Source: an uncultured Candidatus Binatia bacterium (lineage in GTDB: Bacteria; Desulfobacterota; Binatia; Bin18). Taken from it: 64,000 nucleotides of DNA. The position numbers were made by a program, and so were the translations under genes. Shown here in pieces: positions 17,092 through 24,553 of the stretch; the stretch's first letter is position 1, and each line of letters opens with the position of its first letter. The stretch spans positions 558,001-622,000 of the forward strand of contig OY282457.1 in assembly GCA_958296235.1 (NCBI GenBank). Direction: 5' to 3'. The notes beneath the pieces were generated by a model. The model did no database searches, was not told where the DNA came from, and worked only from the letters and a program-made list of their open reading frames with translations.

Positions 17092-17517
17092 CTAAACACG
17101 CCGTGGAGAACGTGGCGGGGGAGTGGAGGGGATCAGAGCTAACTCAGCCTGGCGCGCCGGCTGTGAAAAATGGAAACGTCGCTCACGCTGAGGGGCGGGC
17201 AGTCTGGCGCGCCGCGTCAACACAAAGAGAAAAGACTGAGCCGATACCTGTCCATATGGCCCTGACGGAGGACAGGTTTGCAGAGCGCACCGGAAGCTGG
17301 CCTGGGTCTGCTTATGGGCATGAGGACAATCTGGGGTATGGGAGGAATGCGCCGGCGTCTTCTTTCCATATGAGATGGGACAGTGCTGTTGCGACTGACA
17401 GCAGACGGGTTGGTCCGCAGAGAGTAGCAGCTGTAGCCCGCTCCCTACTCGTCCCTGTCCCATAAAGGCAAGGACAAGAAGCAGGGCGAGACAACTGACA
17501 GTACAGGGCCGCTTCAA
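17092..17517 (-). CDS. Small secreted Cys/His-rich protein upstream of the TonB receptor
   Basis: This frame of 141 codons starts with TTG at 17515-17517 and has GGGAG seven bases upstream. The N-terminus (CLALLLVLAFMGQG) looks like a signal peptide. The mature part is rich in Cys and His (QPVCCQSQQHCP, CPHAHKQTQASFRC, LQTCPP), and the C-terminal third is basic and low-complexity. Small proteins with such CC-CP patterns often accompany copper or zinc receptors, and the TonB receptor follows on the same strand. I know no defined family for it. The Cys/His pattern and position support a metal-binding role, but its coding status is less certain than that of its neighbours. Confidence 0.55.
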   Translation of the reverse strand: MKRPCTVSCLALLLVLAFMGQGRVGSGLQLLLSADQPVCCQSQQHCPISYGKKTPAHSSHTPDCPHAHKQTQASFRCALQTCPPSGPYGQVSAQSFLFVLTRRARLPAPQRERRFHFSQPARQAELALIPSTPPPRSPRRV

Positions 17518-17568
17518 CGCTACGCTCCCTTTGCCTTTCTTCCTGAGACGGACGCGAGCAGCCTGACG

Positions 17569-18423
17569 CTATGCGCCCTTCCCGCTCTTCCGGGCGCTCG
17601 TCTTTTTTGTACCGGTCCTTTTGGCCGCTCGTTTCTTCGCGCCCGAACCGTCAAACGCATAGTCATAATCGATACTCAGCGGCGCGTGGTCTGAAAAACG
17701 CGTGTCCTTGTAGATCGCGGTCTGCGTGGCCAGTTTGGCGAAACCCGGTGTTGCCACTTGATAATCGATCCGCCAGCCAACATTTTTCGTCCAGGCCTGG
17801 CCGCGAAATGACCACCAGGTATATTGTTCCTCTTCCTGATTGACGCACCGAAACGCATCCACAAGACCGGCCTCAGCAAACACCCGCGTCATCCAGGTAC
17901 GTTCTTCTGGGAGAAAGCCGGAGTTCTTCTGATTGCCCCGCCAATTTTTGAGGTCCTTCCTGGTATGGGCGATATTCCAGTCCCCACACAGCACCACGTG
18001 GCGGCGACTGGCGCGCAGGGCTTTCAGTTCCGGTAAGAGCTTGTCCATAAACTGATATTTTACGCGCTGACGCTCTTCGGAACTTGAACCGGACGGCAGG
18101 TAGAGCGAAATCACCGCAAGCCGGCCAAAGTCGGCCCGCAGATAGCGTCCTTCACTATCTGCGTCAGGCCAGCCCCAGCCAATACGGACCCTGTCCGGTT
18201 GCCGCCGGGCATAGATACCAACCCCGGAATAGCCCGGCTTTTCTGCGTAGTGAAAAGTTCCTGTCAGGACGCCGGCTTCCTGATAGGTTGGGATGACATC
18301 TTTTTCCTGAGCCTTGAGTTCCTGGACACACACCACATCGGCGTTTTGTTTCTCCAGCCAGGTAAAAAACCCTTTGCGCGCCGCAGACCGAATGCCGTTT
18401 ACATTACACGTAATAATCCGCAT
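17569..18423 (-). CDS. xth: Exodeoxyribonuclease III (AP endonuclease)
   Basis: The 284-residue protein is an ExoIII-type exonuclease/AP endonuclease. It opens with MRIITCNVNGIRSA, then shows the metal-binding CVQELKAQE, the catalytic GDWNIAHT, and the C-terminal RFSDHAPLSIDY His. It repairs abasic sites in DNA. I take the ATG at 18421-18423, which gives the canonical N-terminus; the frame extends further upstream without family resemblance. The last 20 or so residues form a Lys/Arg tail (KKRAAKRTGTKK) not needed for catalysis, possibly for DNA binding. Confidence 0.94.
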   Translation of the reverse strand: MRIITCNVNGIRSAARKGFFTWLEKQNADVVCVQELKAQEKDVIPTYQEAGVLTGTFHYAEKPGYSGVGIYARRQPDRVRIGWGWPDADSEGRYLRADFGRLAVISLYLPSGSSSEERQRVKYQFMDKLLPELKALRASRRHVVLCGDWNIAHTRKDLKNWRGNQKNSGFLPEERTWMTRVFAEAGLVDAFRCVNQEEEQYTWWSFRGQAWTKNVGWRIDYQVATPGFAKLATQTAIYKDTRFSDHAPLSIDYDYAFDGSGAKKRAAKRTGTKKTSARKSGKGA

Positions 18424-18582
18424 CTGTGTCCCACTCCCAACGCGGCAACCCCTTTGAGCGCTACCTTGCCCCACAGTCGGGAGAGGGTCAACAGCCGGCT
18501 TGCCCGAACGGCGCTCTCCCTTGACTCCCTCATGAACAGGCCGAATACTGCCCGTATCCTTTACCGATGAGGAGAATGAGCC

Positions 18583-19062
18583 ATGACGCAATTACATATT
18601 GAAGGAGAAGTCCAGTCGCCAAAAGCCTTTGGTTTTACCGAGCTGCGTTTGCTAGCGGACCAGATTGAGGATGTGAGTCAGCTTATTCCGGGCCGAGAAG
18701 GCAGCGCCGTCCGACTCCAAGCGTTATTGGAGCAAGTCAGACCAATGCAAACCGCCACATACATCACCCTGGAATCCACTGACGGAAAATTTTCTGCCAG
18801 CGTGCCGCTGGAAGCCGTGCAAGAGGGAATTATTGCCTACCGCTTCAATGACGTAGCCCTGCCGGAGAAAAAAGGCGGGCCGTACCGTTTTTTTATTCCA
18901 AACGTTTCGGAGTGTCAGGTCGGCGAGGTTGACGCTTGCGCCAATGTCAAATTTCTGGGCCGCATCTGCCTGAGCCACGAGAAAGGCAGAGACGTGCGCC
19001 CGACCAGTCCGCAGTCTCATGAGGAGCACCATCAAAAGCCTGGCCACGAGCATCTGGGGTAA
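18583..19062 (+). CDS. Small molybdopterin-binding-domain protein (sulfite oxidase-like fold)
   Basis: The 159-residue protein resembles stand-alone fragments of the oxidoreductase molybdopterin-binding domain. It has an N-terminal strand (LHIEGEVQSPKAFGFTELRLL), a GREGSAVRLQALLEQV segment, the TYITLESTDGKFSASVPL core, and GGPYRFFIPNV near the end. A short CANVKFLGRI strand follows, then a His-rich tail (SHEEHHQKPGHEH). It lacks a clear cofactor-ligating Cys in the usual place, so enzymatic activity is doubtful. AGGAG lies seven bases before the ATG. It diverges from xth and converges on the lactonase gene across a strong hairpin. Confidence 0.6.
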   Translation: MTQLHIEGEVQSPKAFGFTELRLLADQIEDVSQLIPGREGSAVRLQALLEQVRPMQTATYITLESTDGKFSASVPLEAVQEGIIAYRFNDVALPEKKGGPYRFFIPNVSECQVGEVDACANVKFLGRICLSHEKGRDVRPTSPQSHEEHHQKPGHEHLG

Positions 19063-19088
19063 GCGCAGCGTCCCAGCCGGCACGCACT

Positions 19089-19143
19089 CCCCTCCCAAAA
19101 GAGGAGGGGATGAGAGGCTGCGGCCAAGCTGGCCGCACTCTCA
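19089..19143. terminator. Bidirectional hairpins between convergent genes
   Basis: Two hairpins lie in tandem. The first is CCCCTCC/GGAGGGG (19089-19095 with 19103-19109). The second is TGAGAG, then TGCGGCCA with TGGCCGCA around a three-base loop, then CTCTCA (19111-19143). They sit between the stop codons of two convergent genes, where a bidirectional terminator is expected. There is no T-tract, so Rho-independent action is uncertain. Confidence 0.5.
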
Positions 19144-19160
19144 GTAGCGAAAAGATACGC

Positions 19161-20102
19161 CTAGCGCGTAAAGTTCAACTTCAGGCCCGGACGCGGCCAG
19201 TCCATAGCCACCAGCTTGCCCGTTCCCGACAGCGTAATATACGCGGTTTTCAGGTCCGGCCCTCCAAAACAGATATTCGTCACCACCGGGTCGCCGGGCA
19301 CGGGCACATGCTCAACGGATGAGCCGTCCGGCGCAAACACGGTAATGCCGCCATTCAGGATGGTCGCCACACACACGTTGCCGTTAGCCTCAACCGCTAA
19401 CGAATCCAGCAACTGATAGCCCGGTAAGCCAGCCACCAGAACCCCGCCACCGGGGCCGGCCAAGAGCGGACCCCCCGCCCCTTCCACACGTTCCAACTCG
19501 CCCGGACCAGTAACGTTCCAGCCCCACACCCGCGCTTCAAAGGTCTGGGCCGCATACAGGGTGGCATCGCCAGGGGCCAAGCCAATGCCGTTCGGTCCCT
19601 GGATCGGATAGACAACTTCCTTGATGAGCGAGCCGTCTGTCTTGGCGTAATAGAGGCCACACACGTCGCGGTCGCGGTCGCGGATCTTGCCAAAGTCGCT
19701 GAACCACATGCCACCTTGGGCATCGAACACAATATCGTTCGGGCCGCACAACTTATTGCCGTCACACTCGGTATAAATCGTTTCCACCGCCCCGGTGTCG
19801 ATATCGGCGCGTTGGATATAGCCATTGGTATAGCTCTCGGGAATGCCGTGCGGCACGGTCAGCCCGCCGGCTTCTATCCATTCAAAGCCGCCGTTATTAC
19901 ACACATAGATTTTGCCGTCCGGTCCAATTGCCGCGCCGTTCGGGCCACCACCCGTTTCCGCCACAACTTCCTTGGTCCCATCAGGCTTGACCCGCGTCAG
20001 CGTGCCGCGCTTGATCTCGGTCAGGATGACGCTGCCGTCATCCATAGCAATCGGGCCTTCGGGGAATTCCAGGCCGGAGGTTATTTCACGTATTTCTGCC
20101 AT
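19161..20102 (-). CDS. SMP-30/gluconolactonase/LRE family beta-propeller hydrolase
   Basis: The 313-residue protein is a six-bladed propeller of the SMP-30 family. The metal-binding residues fall at the expected places: Glu in LEFPEGPI near residue 15, Asn in CGPNDIVFD, and Asp in LLDSLAVEANG. Family members hydrolyse sugar lactones or related esters with Ca or Zn at the propeller centre. The substrate cannot be told. A second, distant member lies at 59606-60436. The region upstream of the start is taken up by a long intergenic repeat. Confidence 0.9.
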   Translation of the reverse strand: MAEIREITSGLEFPEGPIAMDDGSVILTEIKRGTLTRVKPDGTKEVVAETGGGPNGAAIGPDGKIYVCNNGGFEWIEAGGLTVPHGIPESYTNGYIQRADIDTGAVETIYTECDGNKLCGPNDIVFDAQGGMWFSDFGKIRDRDRDVCGLYYAKTDGSLIKEVVYPIQGPNGIGLAPGDATLYAAQTFEARVWGWNVTGPGELERVEGAGGPLLAGPGGGVLVAGLPGYQLLDSLAVEANGNVCVATILNGGITVFAPDGSSVEHVPVPGDPVVTNICFGGPDLKTAYITLSGTGKLVAMDWPRPGLKLNFTR

Positions 20103-20184
20103 GTGTCCTCTCCTTTCGTTTTTCCTGTGGCTGTATGTGTATCATGCTCCGGCATGGAGTGTCAGGTAGCGTCGTCTCCGGGTC

Positions 20185-20448
20185 GTGTCTCAGTTTCACA
20201 TTTCCCTCCCTCGCTGCCGGCTCAGCGCCCCCCTCCCTGACAGACGTGTGATGCGCATTGTGTCGCCGGCCCCCCGACGGTCCGTCCGCCCCCTCACCCG
20301 GCCCTTCGACAGGCTCAGGGCCACCCTCTCCCTCCAGGGGAGAGGGAAAAACAGGAGCCCCTCTCCCGCTGGGAGAGGGGTTGGGGTGAGGGGGAAAAGG
20401 CAACCCGAGGCACTATCCGTCTCCGGGTTGTGGGTCAGTTGAAAGTTT
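20185..20448. repeat. Hairpin-rich intergenic repeat, copy A
   Basis: This is a 264-bp non-coding element in a 378-base gap. It begins GTGTCTCAGTTTCAC and carries a core CGGCCCTTCGACAGGCTCAGG, followed by a hairpin CCCTCTCC/GGAGAGGG (20324-20346) and a 10-bp hairpin CCCCTCTCCC/GGGAGAGGGG (20358-20380). A similar core and hairpins recur at 27191, 56331 and 60519 in both orientations. The element is bracketed by imperfect direct repeats (CGTCTCCGGGT-GTG) at 20173 and 20420. No protein is encoded. Confidence 0.8.
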
Positions 20449-20484
20449 TTCTTGTACGGCTCACAAAAAAGGGGCATAGCCTAA
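20435..20484 (+). repeat. Imperfect direct repeat, copy 1
   Basis: TCAGTTGAAAGTTTTTCTTGT and the following bases through GGCATAGCCTA resemble 21674-21722 (roughly 70 percent identity). The two copies bracket the desaturase-rhodanese gene. This one covers the last codon and stop. Confidence 0.5.
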
Positions 20485-21602
20485 TCTTTATCCGATACGG
20501 GCAGCCCTGCTCCTGTCCATCCGAGCATACCGCCAGACAGAACCAGGAGAGAAGAGAAGCCGTTTTGCCCTAACAACTCCGCCGCTCTGACTGAGCGACG
20601 TTCCGTCTTTCACACCAGGACGACCGGTCGGGAGCGACCGAGAGCCAACTCGTTCAGGCGTTTGTCCAAATCGGAAACCGGCAGCAAGTGGGCCCCTGCG
20701 ATATGACCAAGCTCGCCTGTAAATTCGCCCAGGTCTCGCACGTCGAGTACATAGGGTGGATTTTCTTCTGCGAGCATTTCGCGCAGCTGCAGGGGAGAGA
20801 CTTCTTTCCACGTTTTTTCCAGGGGAGGACTGGTCTGAAAGGGGAGGAGTAATACCTGCCCGAGGGGAAGCGAAGCTCGATACCATGACAGTCCAATCTC
20901 AAGTCCCAGTTGTCCTAACGCCGGCTCAGCCCGATAGGTTCTGCACAGCCGATCCCACCAGGGGACAGAAAAGCCGAAGTTTGCATGGGTTTCCACCGCT
21001 CGTGTGGAGTGATGAATCCGGTGCATGTCTGGCGTCACCAGGAACCAGCGCAGACCCTGGTCAAGCCTTTCAGGCAGACTGACATTACTGTGGTTAAAAA
21101 CAGAAGTGGCGTTCAGGAGGATTTCAAAGGCGACGGCGGCCCAAGCAGGCGCTCCCAGCGCAATAATGACAACCGCTTTGTAGGCGAGAGAGAGGAATAT
21201 CTCAATAGGATGAAAACGGAGGCCAGTCGTGGCATCGACTCCAAGGTCAGCATGATGGACCTGATGCACCCGCCACAGCAGGGGGAAGCTATGGAAGAGA
21301 CGGTGTTGGACATAGAGGGCGAAGTCGAGGACAAGGATGCTGGCAGGGACGGCGAACCAGAAAGGCGCTGACACCCAATGCAGCAGGCCAATCTGTTGTT
21401 CTGCCGCAAAAGTGGCGGCCATATATGCCAAGCCACCGACTACCGCCCAGACCAAAACCATATTGAGCAGCGTCAGCCCCAAGTTCGTGGGCCAGCGTTC
21501 TGCTCTTCTTTGGGAAAGAATGCGGCGCGGGGAGAGGCATTCCCACGTGACCATTATGGAAAAGACCGCGAAAAAGGGCCAGAAGCGAATCCACATTTCC
21601 AT
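20481..21602 (-). CDS. Sterol desaturase/fatty acid hydroxylase fused to a rhodanese domain; in-frame UGA at the catalytic Cys (candidate selenoprotein)
   Basis: The frame encodes 330 residues up to a TGA at 20610-20612 and then 42 more to a TAG at 20481-20483. Residues 1-250 are a di-iron hydroxylase with HRLFH, HQVHH and HRIHH boxes between membrane segments. Residues 270-372 are a rhodanese domain (VLDVRDLGEF, LGHIAGAHLLP). The TGA falls exactly where rhodaneses have the active-site Cys: PVVLV, TGA, then KTERRSVRAAELLG and VLSGGMLGW in frame. Conservation on both sides and a SECIS-like hairpin right after the TGA suggest selenocysteine. A nonsense mutation or sequencing error is the alternative. 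No selenocysteine machinery genes are in the window. Confidence 0.8.
20580..20600 (-). promoter_or_regulatory. SECIS-like hairpin immediately downstream of the in-frame UGA
   Basis: Read on the minus strand, nine bases after the UGA there is CGUCGCUC, loop AGUCA, GAGCGGCG. This is an 8-bp stem with a single G-U wobble. The apical loop starts 17 bases after the UGA, and its second base is G. Both features fit the rules known for bacterial SECIS elements (loop 16-37 bases from UGA, G among the first two loop bases). It lies inside the coding frame, as bacterial SECIS elements do. Confidence 0.65.
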
Positions 21603-21673
21603 AGCGAATACTCCTCGAAAAACGGTCGGATTCGCCCTATCTTTTCAGCCACGCGTTGACTTCGTATCCGGTT

Positions 21674-21722
21674 ATGCAGTTGAGAGTTTTCTTGTGAAAG
21701 CCATAAATTCATGGCATAGCCT
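21674..21722 (+). repeat. Imperfect direct repeat, copy 2
   Basis: GCAGTTGAGAGTTTTCTTGTG through GGCATAGCCTA matches the segment at 20435-20484. It ends six bases before the antitoxin start and probably includes that gene's promoter or operator. Confidence 0.5.
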
Positions 21723-21727
21723 ATGTC

Positions 21728-21997
21728 ATGTCAACAGCGTTCCACAATATGCACGTTCCCCTTTCGACCGACATCCATACTCGTCTCAAAGCAGAAGCAA
21801 AACGCTCTGGGCAGCCCGCAACCGTCCTGGTCCGGGAAGCTATTGAAACATGGCTTGTGGAACGGGAAAAAGCGGCGCTGCATCACGCCATCGCCCACTA
21901 CGCCCAGGCGGTTGCCGGCACTTCCGACGACCTGGATGCGGATGTGGAAAAAGCAGGGGTGGAACGTCTTCTTGACAGCGAACGAGGCAAGACGTGA
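21728..21997 (+). CDS. Ribbon-helix-helix (CopG-like) antitoxin
   Basis: The 89-residue protein has an N-terminal beta strand followed by two helices (VPLSTDIHTRLKAEAKRSGQ, then ATVLVREAIETWL), the pattern of ribbon-helix-helix DNA-binding antitoxins. The acidic C-terminal half would wrap the toxin. The next gene starts in an overlapping GTGA with the N-terminus of a MazF/PemK toxin, which confirms the type II toxin-antitoxin arrangement. The toxin is truncated, so the antitoxin is an orphan here. Confidence 0.8.
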   Translation: MSTAFHNMHVPLSTDIHTRLKAEAKRSGQPATVLVREAIETWLVEREKAALHHAIAHYAQAVAGTSDDLDADVEKAGVERLLDSERGKT

Positions 21998-22107
21998 GAC
22001 GTGGTGAGGTCTACTGGGCGCACTTAACGCCTCGCTCCGGCTCGGAGCAGAGGGGACGCCGGCCCGTGATCGTCGTTTCTCATAGATGTGTGATGACAGT
22101 TTCCTAG
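21994..22107 (+). pseudogene. Truncated MazF/PemK-type toxin
   Basis: A GTG at 21994 overlaps the antitoxin stop. It begins with a clear MazF/PemK N-terminus, MRRGEVYWAHLTP, then GRRPVIVVSH. After about 30 residues the similarity ends, and the frame closes at 22107. Family members are about 110 residues long, so the RNase fold is incomplete and no toxicity is expected. The break coincides with the 3' end of the methyltransferase remnant on the other strand, which implies a rearrangement junction near 22085. Confidence 0.75.
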
Positions 22108-22522
22108 TCCTGCCCGTCTCCGTCCGCTCTTGGCTTGGCCGCACGATAAAATGCGAGGCTGCCATGCACTGTCGCCAGTGATCCCTGAACGGCCACCTCG
22201 GCAAACCCGCCCTGTCGAAAGAGTTAAAGCAATGTCCACTCCTGCCCTCTCCGCCTTCCCCTTTGCCCGCGCCAGCATGGCCGGGTCAGCGTCAATGCCG
22301 GTCAGGGCAATCTCCGGGCGAGCCTGCTTCATCCATATCGCCAGTGTCCCCGTGCCACAGCCGACATCGAGCACAGCATGACCCGGTCCCGTGTCCGCCT
22401 GGCGTCACAGTTCGTGCTTGAATGTCTGCTCCCGCGTGGTCAGGGCAACAAAGGGGATCGTAGAACGCCGCCAGCGCGGAGAAGCGCAGGACCGGCAGAT
22501 AATCGCCGGACGCTTTGCGCAT
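22104..22522 (-). pseudogene. Class I SAM methyltransferase remnant with internal deletion and frameshift
   Basis: Three pieces of one methyltransferase are visible in order on the minus strand. The N-terminus is MRKASGDYLPVLRFSALAAFYDP. In another frame comes motif I and what follows (MLDVGCGTGTLAIWM, GIDADPAMLARAK). In a third frame there is a C-terminal piece (FRQGGFAEVAVQGSLATVHG, ending AAKPRADGDGQD at the TAG 22104-22106). About 60-90 residues between motif I and the C-terminus are missing. Both ends are well preserved while the middle is lost, so the gene is dead. The family suggests a UbiE- or ArsM-like small-molecule methyltransferase. Confidence 0.75.
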
Positions 22523-22564
22523 CATGTCTTTTATGTGAAGTAAGACTCTTTCACACGACAAGGC

Positions 22565-22889
22565 TTATGGGACAACCTCGAAAGGCTGCGTGCCGTTAAT
22601 CCGATACGCCCGAAAGTGCCTGTCCAGAGTGAATATCCGCCGAAGATTCCGCTGCTCCGCACTCCTCGGATAGCCGCTCCTTGCCACTGCCCCGAATACG
22701 TCCGACCCGGCCTGCAAAAAGGTCTGCCAACGTTTGAGAACCGCGCTCTTGGTCTAAACCCTCGTCCAATGGCACTTGAGGGGTGGAGAGATGGGCGGCA
22801 ATCCAGGCCAGCGGGCTGAGGCCGCTGGCAGCGGCAGCTTTCTGTAAAGCGGTATACAGCGCATCCGGGATTTCAAGTGTCTGGCTCAT
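22565..22889 (-). pseudogene. VapB-like antitoxin joined to the tail of a VapC (PIN) toxin
   Basis: The 97-residue frame (22596-22889) starts as an antitoxin (MSQTLEIPDALYTALQKAAA, SPLAWIAAHL, LADLFAGRVGRIRGSGKERL). In the adjoining frame, the DNA from about 22640 to the TAA at 22565-22567 encodes RIFTLDRHFRAYRINGTQPF followed by EVVP, which matches the C-terminal end of PIN-domain VapC toxins. Most of VapC and the antitoxin's usual C-terminus are missing. I read this as an internal deletion that fused the two genes. The antitoxin part may still be translated. Confidence 0.65.
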
Positions 22890-22973
22890 ACGGTTTCTCC
22901 TCTGGCTGTATGTACCATACTCCGGCCTACTATGACACTTTGATACTCTCTTGTTCAGGGAGAGCGTGGAGTG

Positions 22974-23067
22974 GTGAGAAACAAACTCTACTATGGCGAC
23001 AACCTGGATGTTAGCGGTGCGTAATCCGCCAGCCCTCTCTGGTAGATTCGCCGGATGCTTTGCGCAT
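22974..23067. pseudogene. Fragments of a DNA methyltransferase start and of a second methyltransferase start
   Basis: On the plus strand a GTG at 22974 opens MRNKLYYGDNLDV, the typical N-terminus of site-specific DNA methyltransferases, then stops at 23022-23024. On the minus strand, ATG at 23065-23067 opens MRKASGE, nearly the same as the N-terminus of the methyltransferase remnant at 22522, then diverges. Both are only 10-20 residues of recognisable sequence. Similarity is short but distinctive. Confidence 0.45.
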
Positions 23068-23870
23068 TATGCCCTCTCCAGCCACGCCTGAGCCGCGGCC
23101 GCTATCAACCGTAGGGCGTCGCGGCTTCCGGCCCCTTCCCCTTTTTCAAAGTCGCCCTCAATCTGTCCCATCTGATTGGTGACATGGGCAAAGCACACCA
23201 CCGCCTTGTCTCGTGCCTGGGCAAAAGCGTATAGGGCGGCAGCTTCCATTTCGACGGCCAGAATCCCGCGCTGTTCCGCGTGCTGAATCGCTTCCTGTGT
23301 TTCTCGAAACGGGGCATCGGTTGTCCAGGTTGCTCCACGATACACCGGTGGGTCTCCAGCTGAGAGGGCACGGGTAAACAGCTCCAACAGGTCCGGCTTC
23401 AAAAACGAGAAATCAGACGGCGGCAGGTAATGATAGCTCGTGCCTTCGTCGCGCAGAGCCTTTTCGACCAGGATGAAAAACCGCGGCTCTTCTTTCTGGA
23501 CAATCTGACCGGAGGAGGTGAGGTGAATGAGTAACTGACAGCCGGAAGCAAATAATTCTTCCGCTACCAGCACAGCAAACGGCGCGCCGACCACATGGCG
23601 GATAATACCGAGCTCGATCCCGTTGAGCGTAAAGCTGTGTAAGGTCGTGTGGTAACAGGCCCAGGTGTCATGTTCGTGCGCTTCGCCTTGGTCCAGCAGA
23701 CTGGCGACAATATCCCCGTCCGGGTCCAGCACGCAGATGCCGGGGACTGGACCTGCTGGCAAGCCCATTTGCCGCCGCGCTTCGCGCAACAGATTTTCCG
23801 GGACAAATTGCGAGGGCCGGTCGTAGGCTTTGTGTTGGAGAACAGGCGGAGATGAGCGAGTGTCGGCCAT
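23067..23870 (-). CDS. Nucleoside phosphorylase (purine/uridine phosphorylase family)
   Basis: The 267-residue protein belongs to the PNP_UDP_1 family. The purine/uridine-binding signature is GILAVEMEAAALYAFAQ near residue 205, and the phosphate-site region is around LIHLTSSGQI. These enzymes split ribonucleosides with phosphate into base and ribose-1-phosphate. Which nucleoside is used cannot be told. Its stop codon (TAATG) touches a methyltransferase fragment. It lies downstream of the methionine genes on the same strand with a 29-base gap, so co-transcription is possible. Confidence 0.88.
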   Translation of the reverse strand: MADTRSSPPVLQHKAYDRPSQFVPENLLREARRQMGLPAGPVPGICVLDPDGDIVASLLDQGEAHEHDTWACYHTTLHSFTLNGIELGIIRHVVGAPFAVLVAEELFASGCQLLIHLTSSGQIVQKEEPRFFILVEKALRDEGTSYHYLPPSDFSFLKPDLLELFTRALSAGDPPVYRGATWTTDAPFRETQEAIQHAEQRGILAVEMEAAALYAFAQARDKAVVCFAHVTNQMGQIEGDFEKGEGAGSRDALRLIAAAAQAWLERA

Positions 23871-23899
23871 AAGTGCGCAGGAGAACGGCGCCCAGCGCC

Positions 23900-24553
23900 C
23901 TAAAGGCGCTGCAACGCGAAGACCGCGGTGGTGGCGCGTAAGTTTTTGTAGCGCAGACTGCTCAGACGCCGGCTGCGGGATAAATGGATCTCTTCCAGGA
24001 TGCCGAAGCCCAAATGGTGACAGAAGTCGCAGAAGTCAGCCACGGTAAACGCCTGCCAGCGCGGCGCTTCGTGCCAGCGTTCGGCCAGATCAAAGACCTG
24101 TGGAATGCGACCGGCAACCAGCATTTCGAGCCGACAGCGCCAAAAGCCCCAGTTCGGAAAGCTGACAATGGCACGGCTGCCAACCCGGAGCATCTCGCTC
24201 AGGATCATGGCCGGATCGTTCAGAAAGGGCAACGTCTGACTCAAAATCACCGAGTCAAAACTCGCATCCGGGTAATCGGCCAAGCCCTCTTCCAGATTTC
24301 CCTGGCGTACGCTCAGCCCGCGCCGGACACAGGCCAGCATGCCCTCTTCGCTGCGCTCCACGCCCCGTCCCGTCACCTGCTTGCTGCGCACCAGATATTC
24401 GAGCAGGGCCCCGTCCCCGCACCCCAGGTCCAACACCCGCGAGCCGGCCGGGACCATGTCGGCAATGGCGAGCAGGTCTGAGCGCAACAGGACCGGACTC
24501 CCGCTCGATAGGCCCGGACGCGGCGGCGCAGACGGTTCAGTCTCATCACTCAT
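23900..24553 (-). CDS. metW: Methionine biosynthesis protein MetW
   Basis: The 217-residue protein is a MetW-type methyltransferase-fold protein with motif I VLDLGCGDGALLEYL, the RGVERSEEGM segment, and the family-specific FPNWGFWRCRLEML and FCHHLGFGI stretches. In proteobacteria MetW and MetX work together in homoserine acylation. The start ATG overlaps the metX stop by four bases (ATGA), the usual metXW arrangement. Confidence 0.93.
   Translation of the reverse strand: MSDETEPSAPPRPGLSSGSPVLLRSDLLAIADMVPAGSRVLDLGCGDGALLEYLVRSKQVTGRGVERSEEGMLACVRRGLSVRQGNLEEGLADYPDASFDSVILSQTLPFLNDPAMILSEMLRVGSRAIVSFPNWGFWRCRLEMLVAGRIPQVFDLAERWHEAPRWQAFTVADFCDFCHHLGFGILEEIHLSRSRRLSSLRYKNLRATTAVFALQRL

Noticed and set aside
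20324-20380. The GC-rich hairpin pairs as a CRISPR or as simple terminators
   Set aside because: There are no regular spacers, copies lie far apart, and three of the large copies are in divergent promoter regions where terminators are not expected.
22085-22140. Frameshifted continuation of the MazF toxin (VLPVSV-like reading)
   Set aside because: The same bases are explained on the other strand by the C-terminal end of a methyltransferase, so the apparent match is chance.
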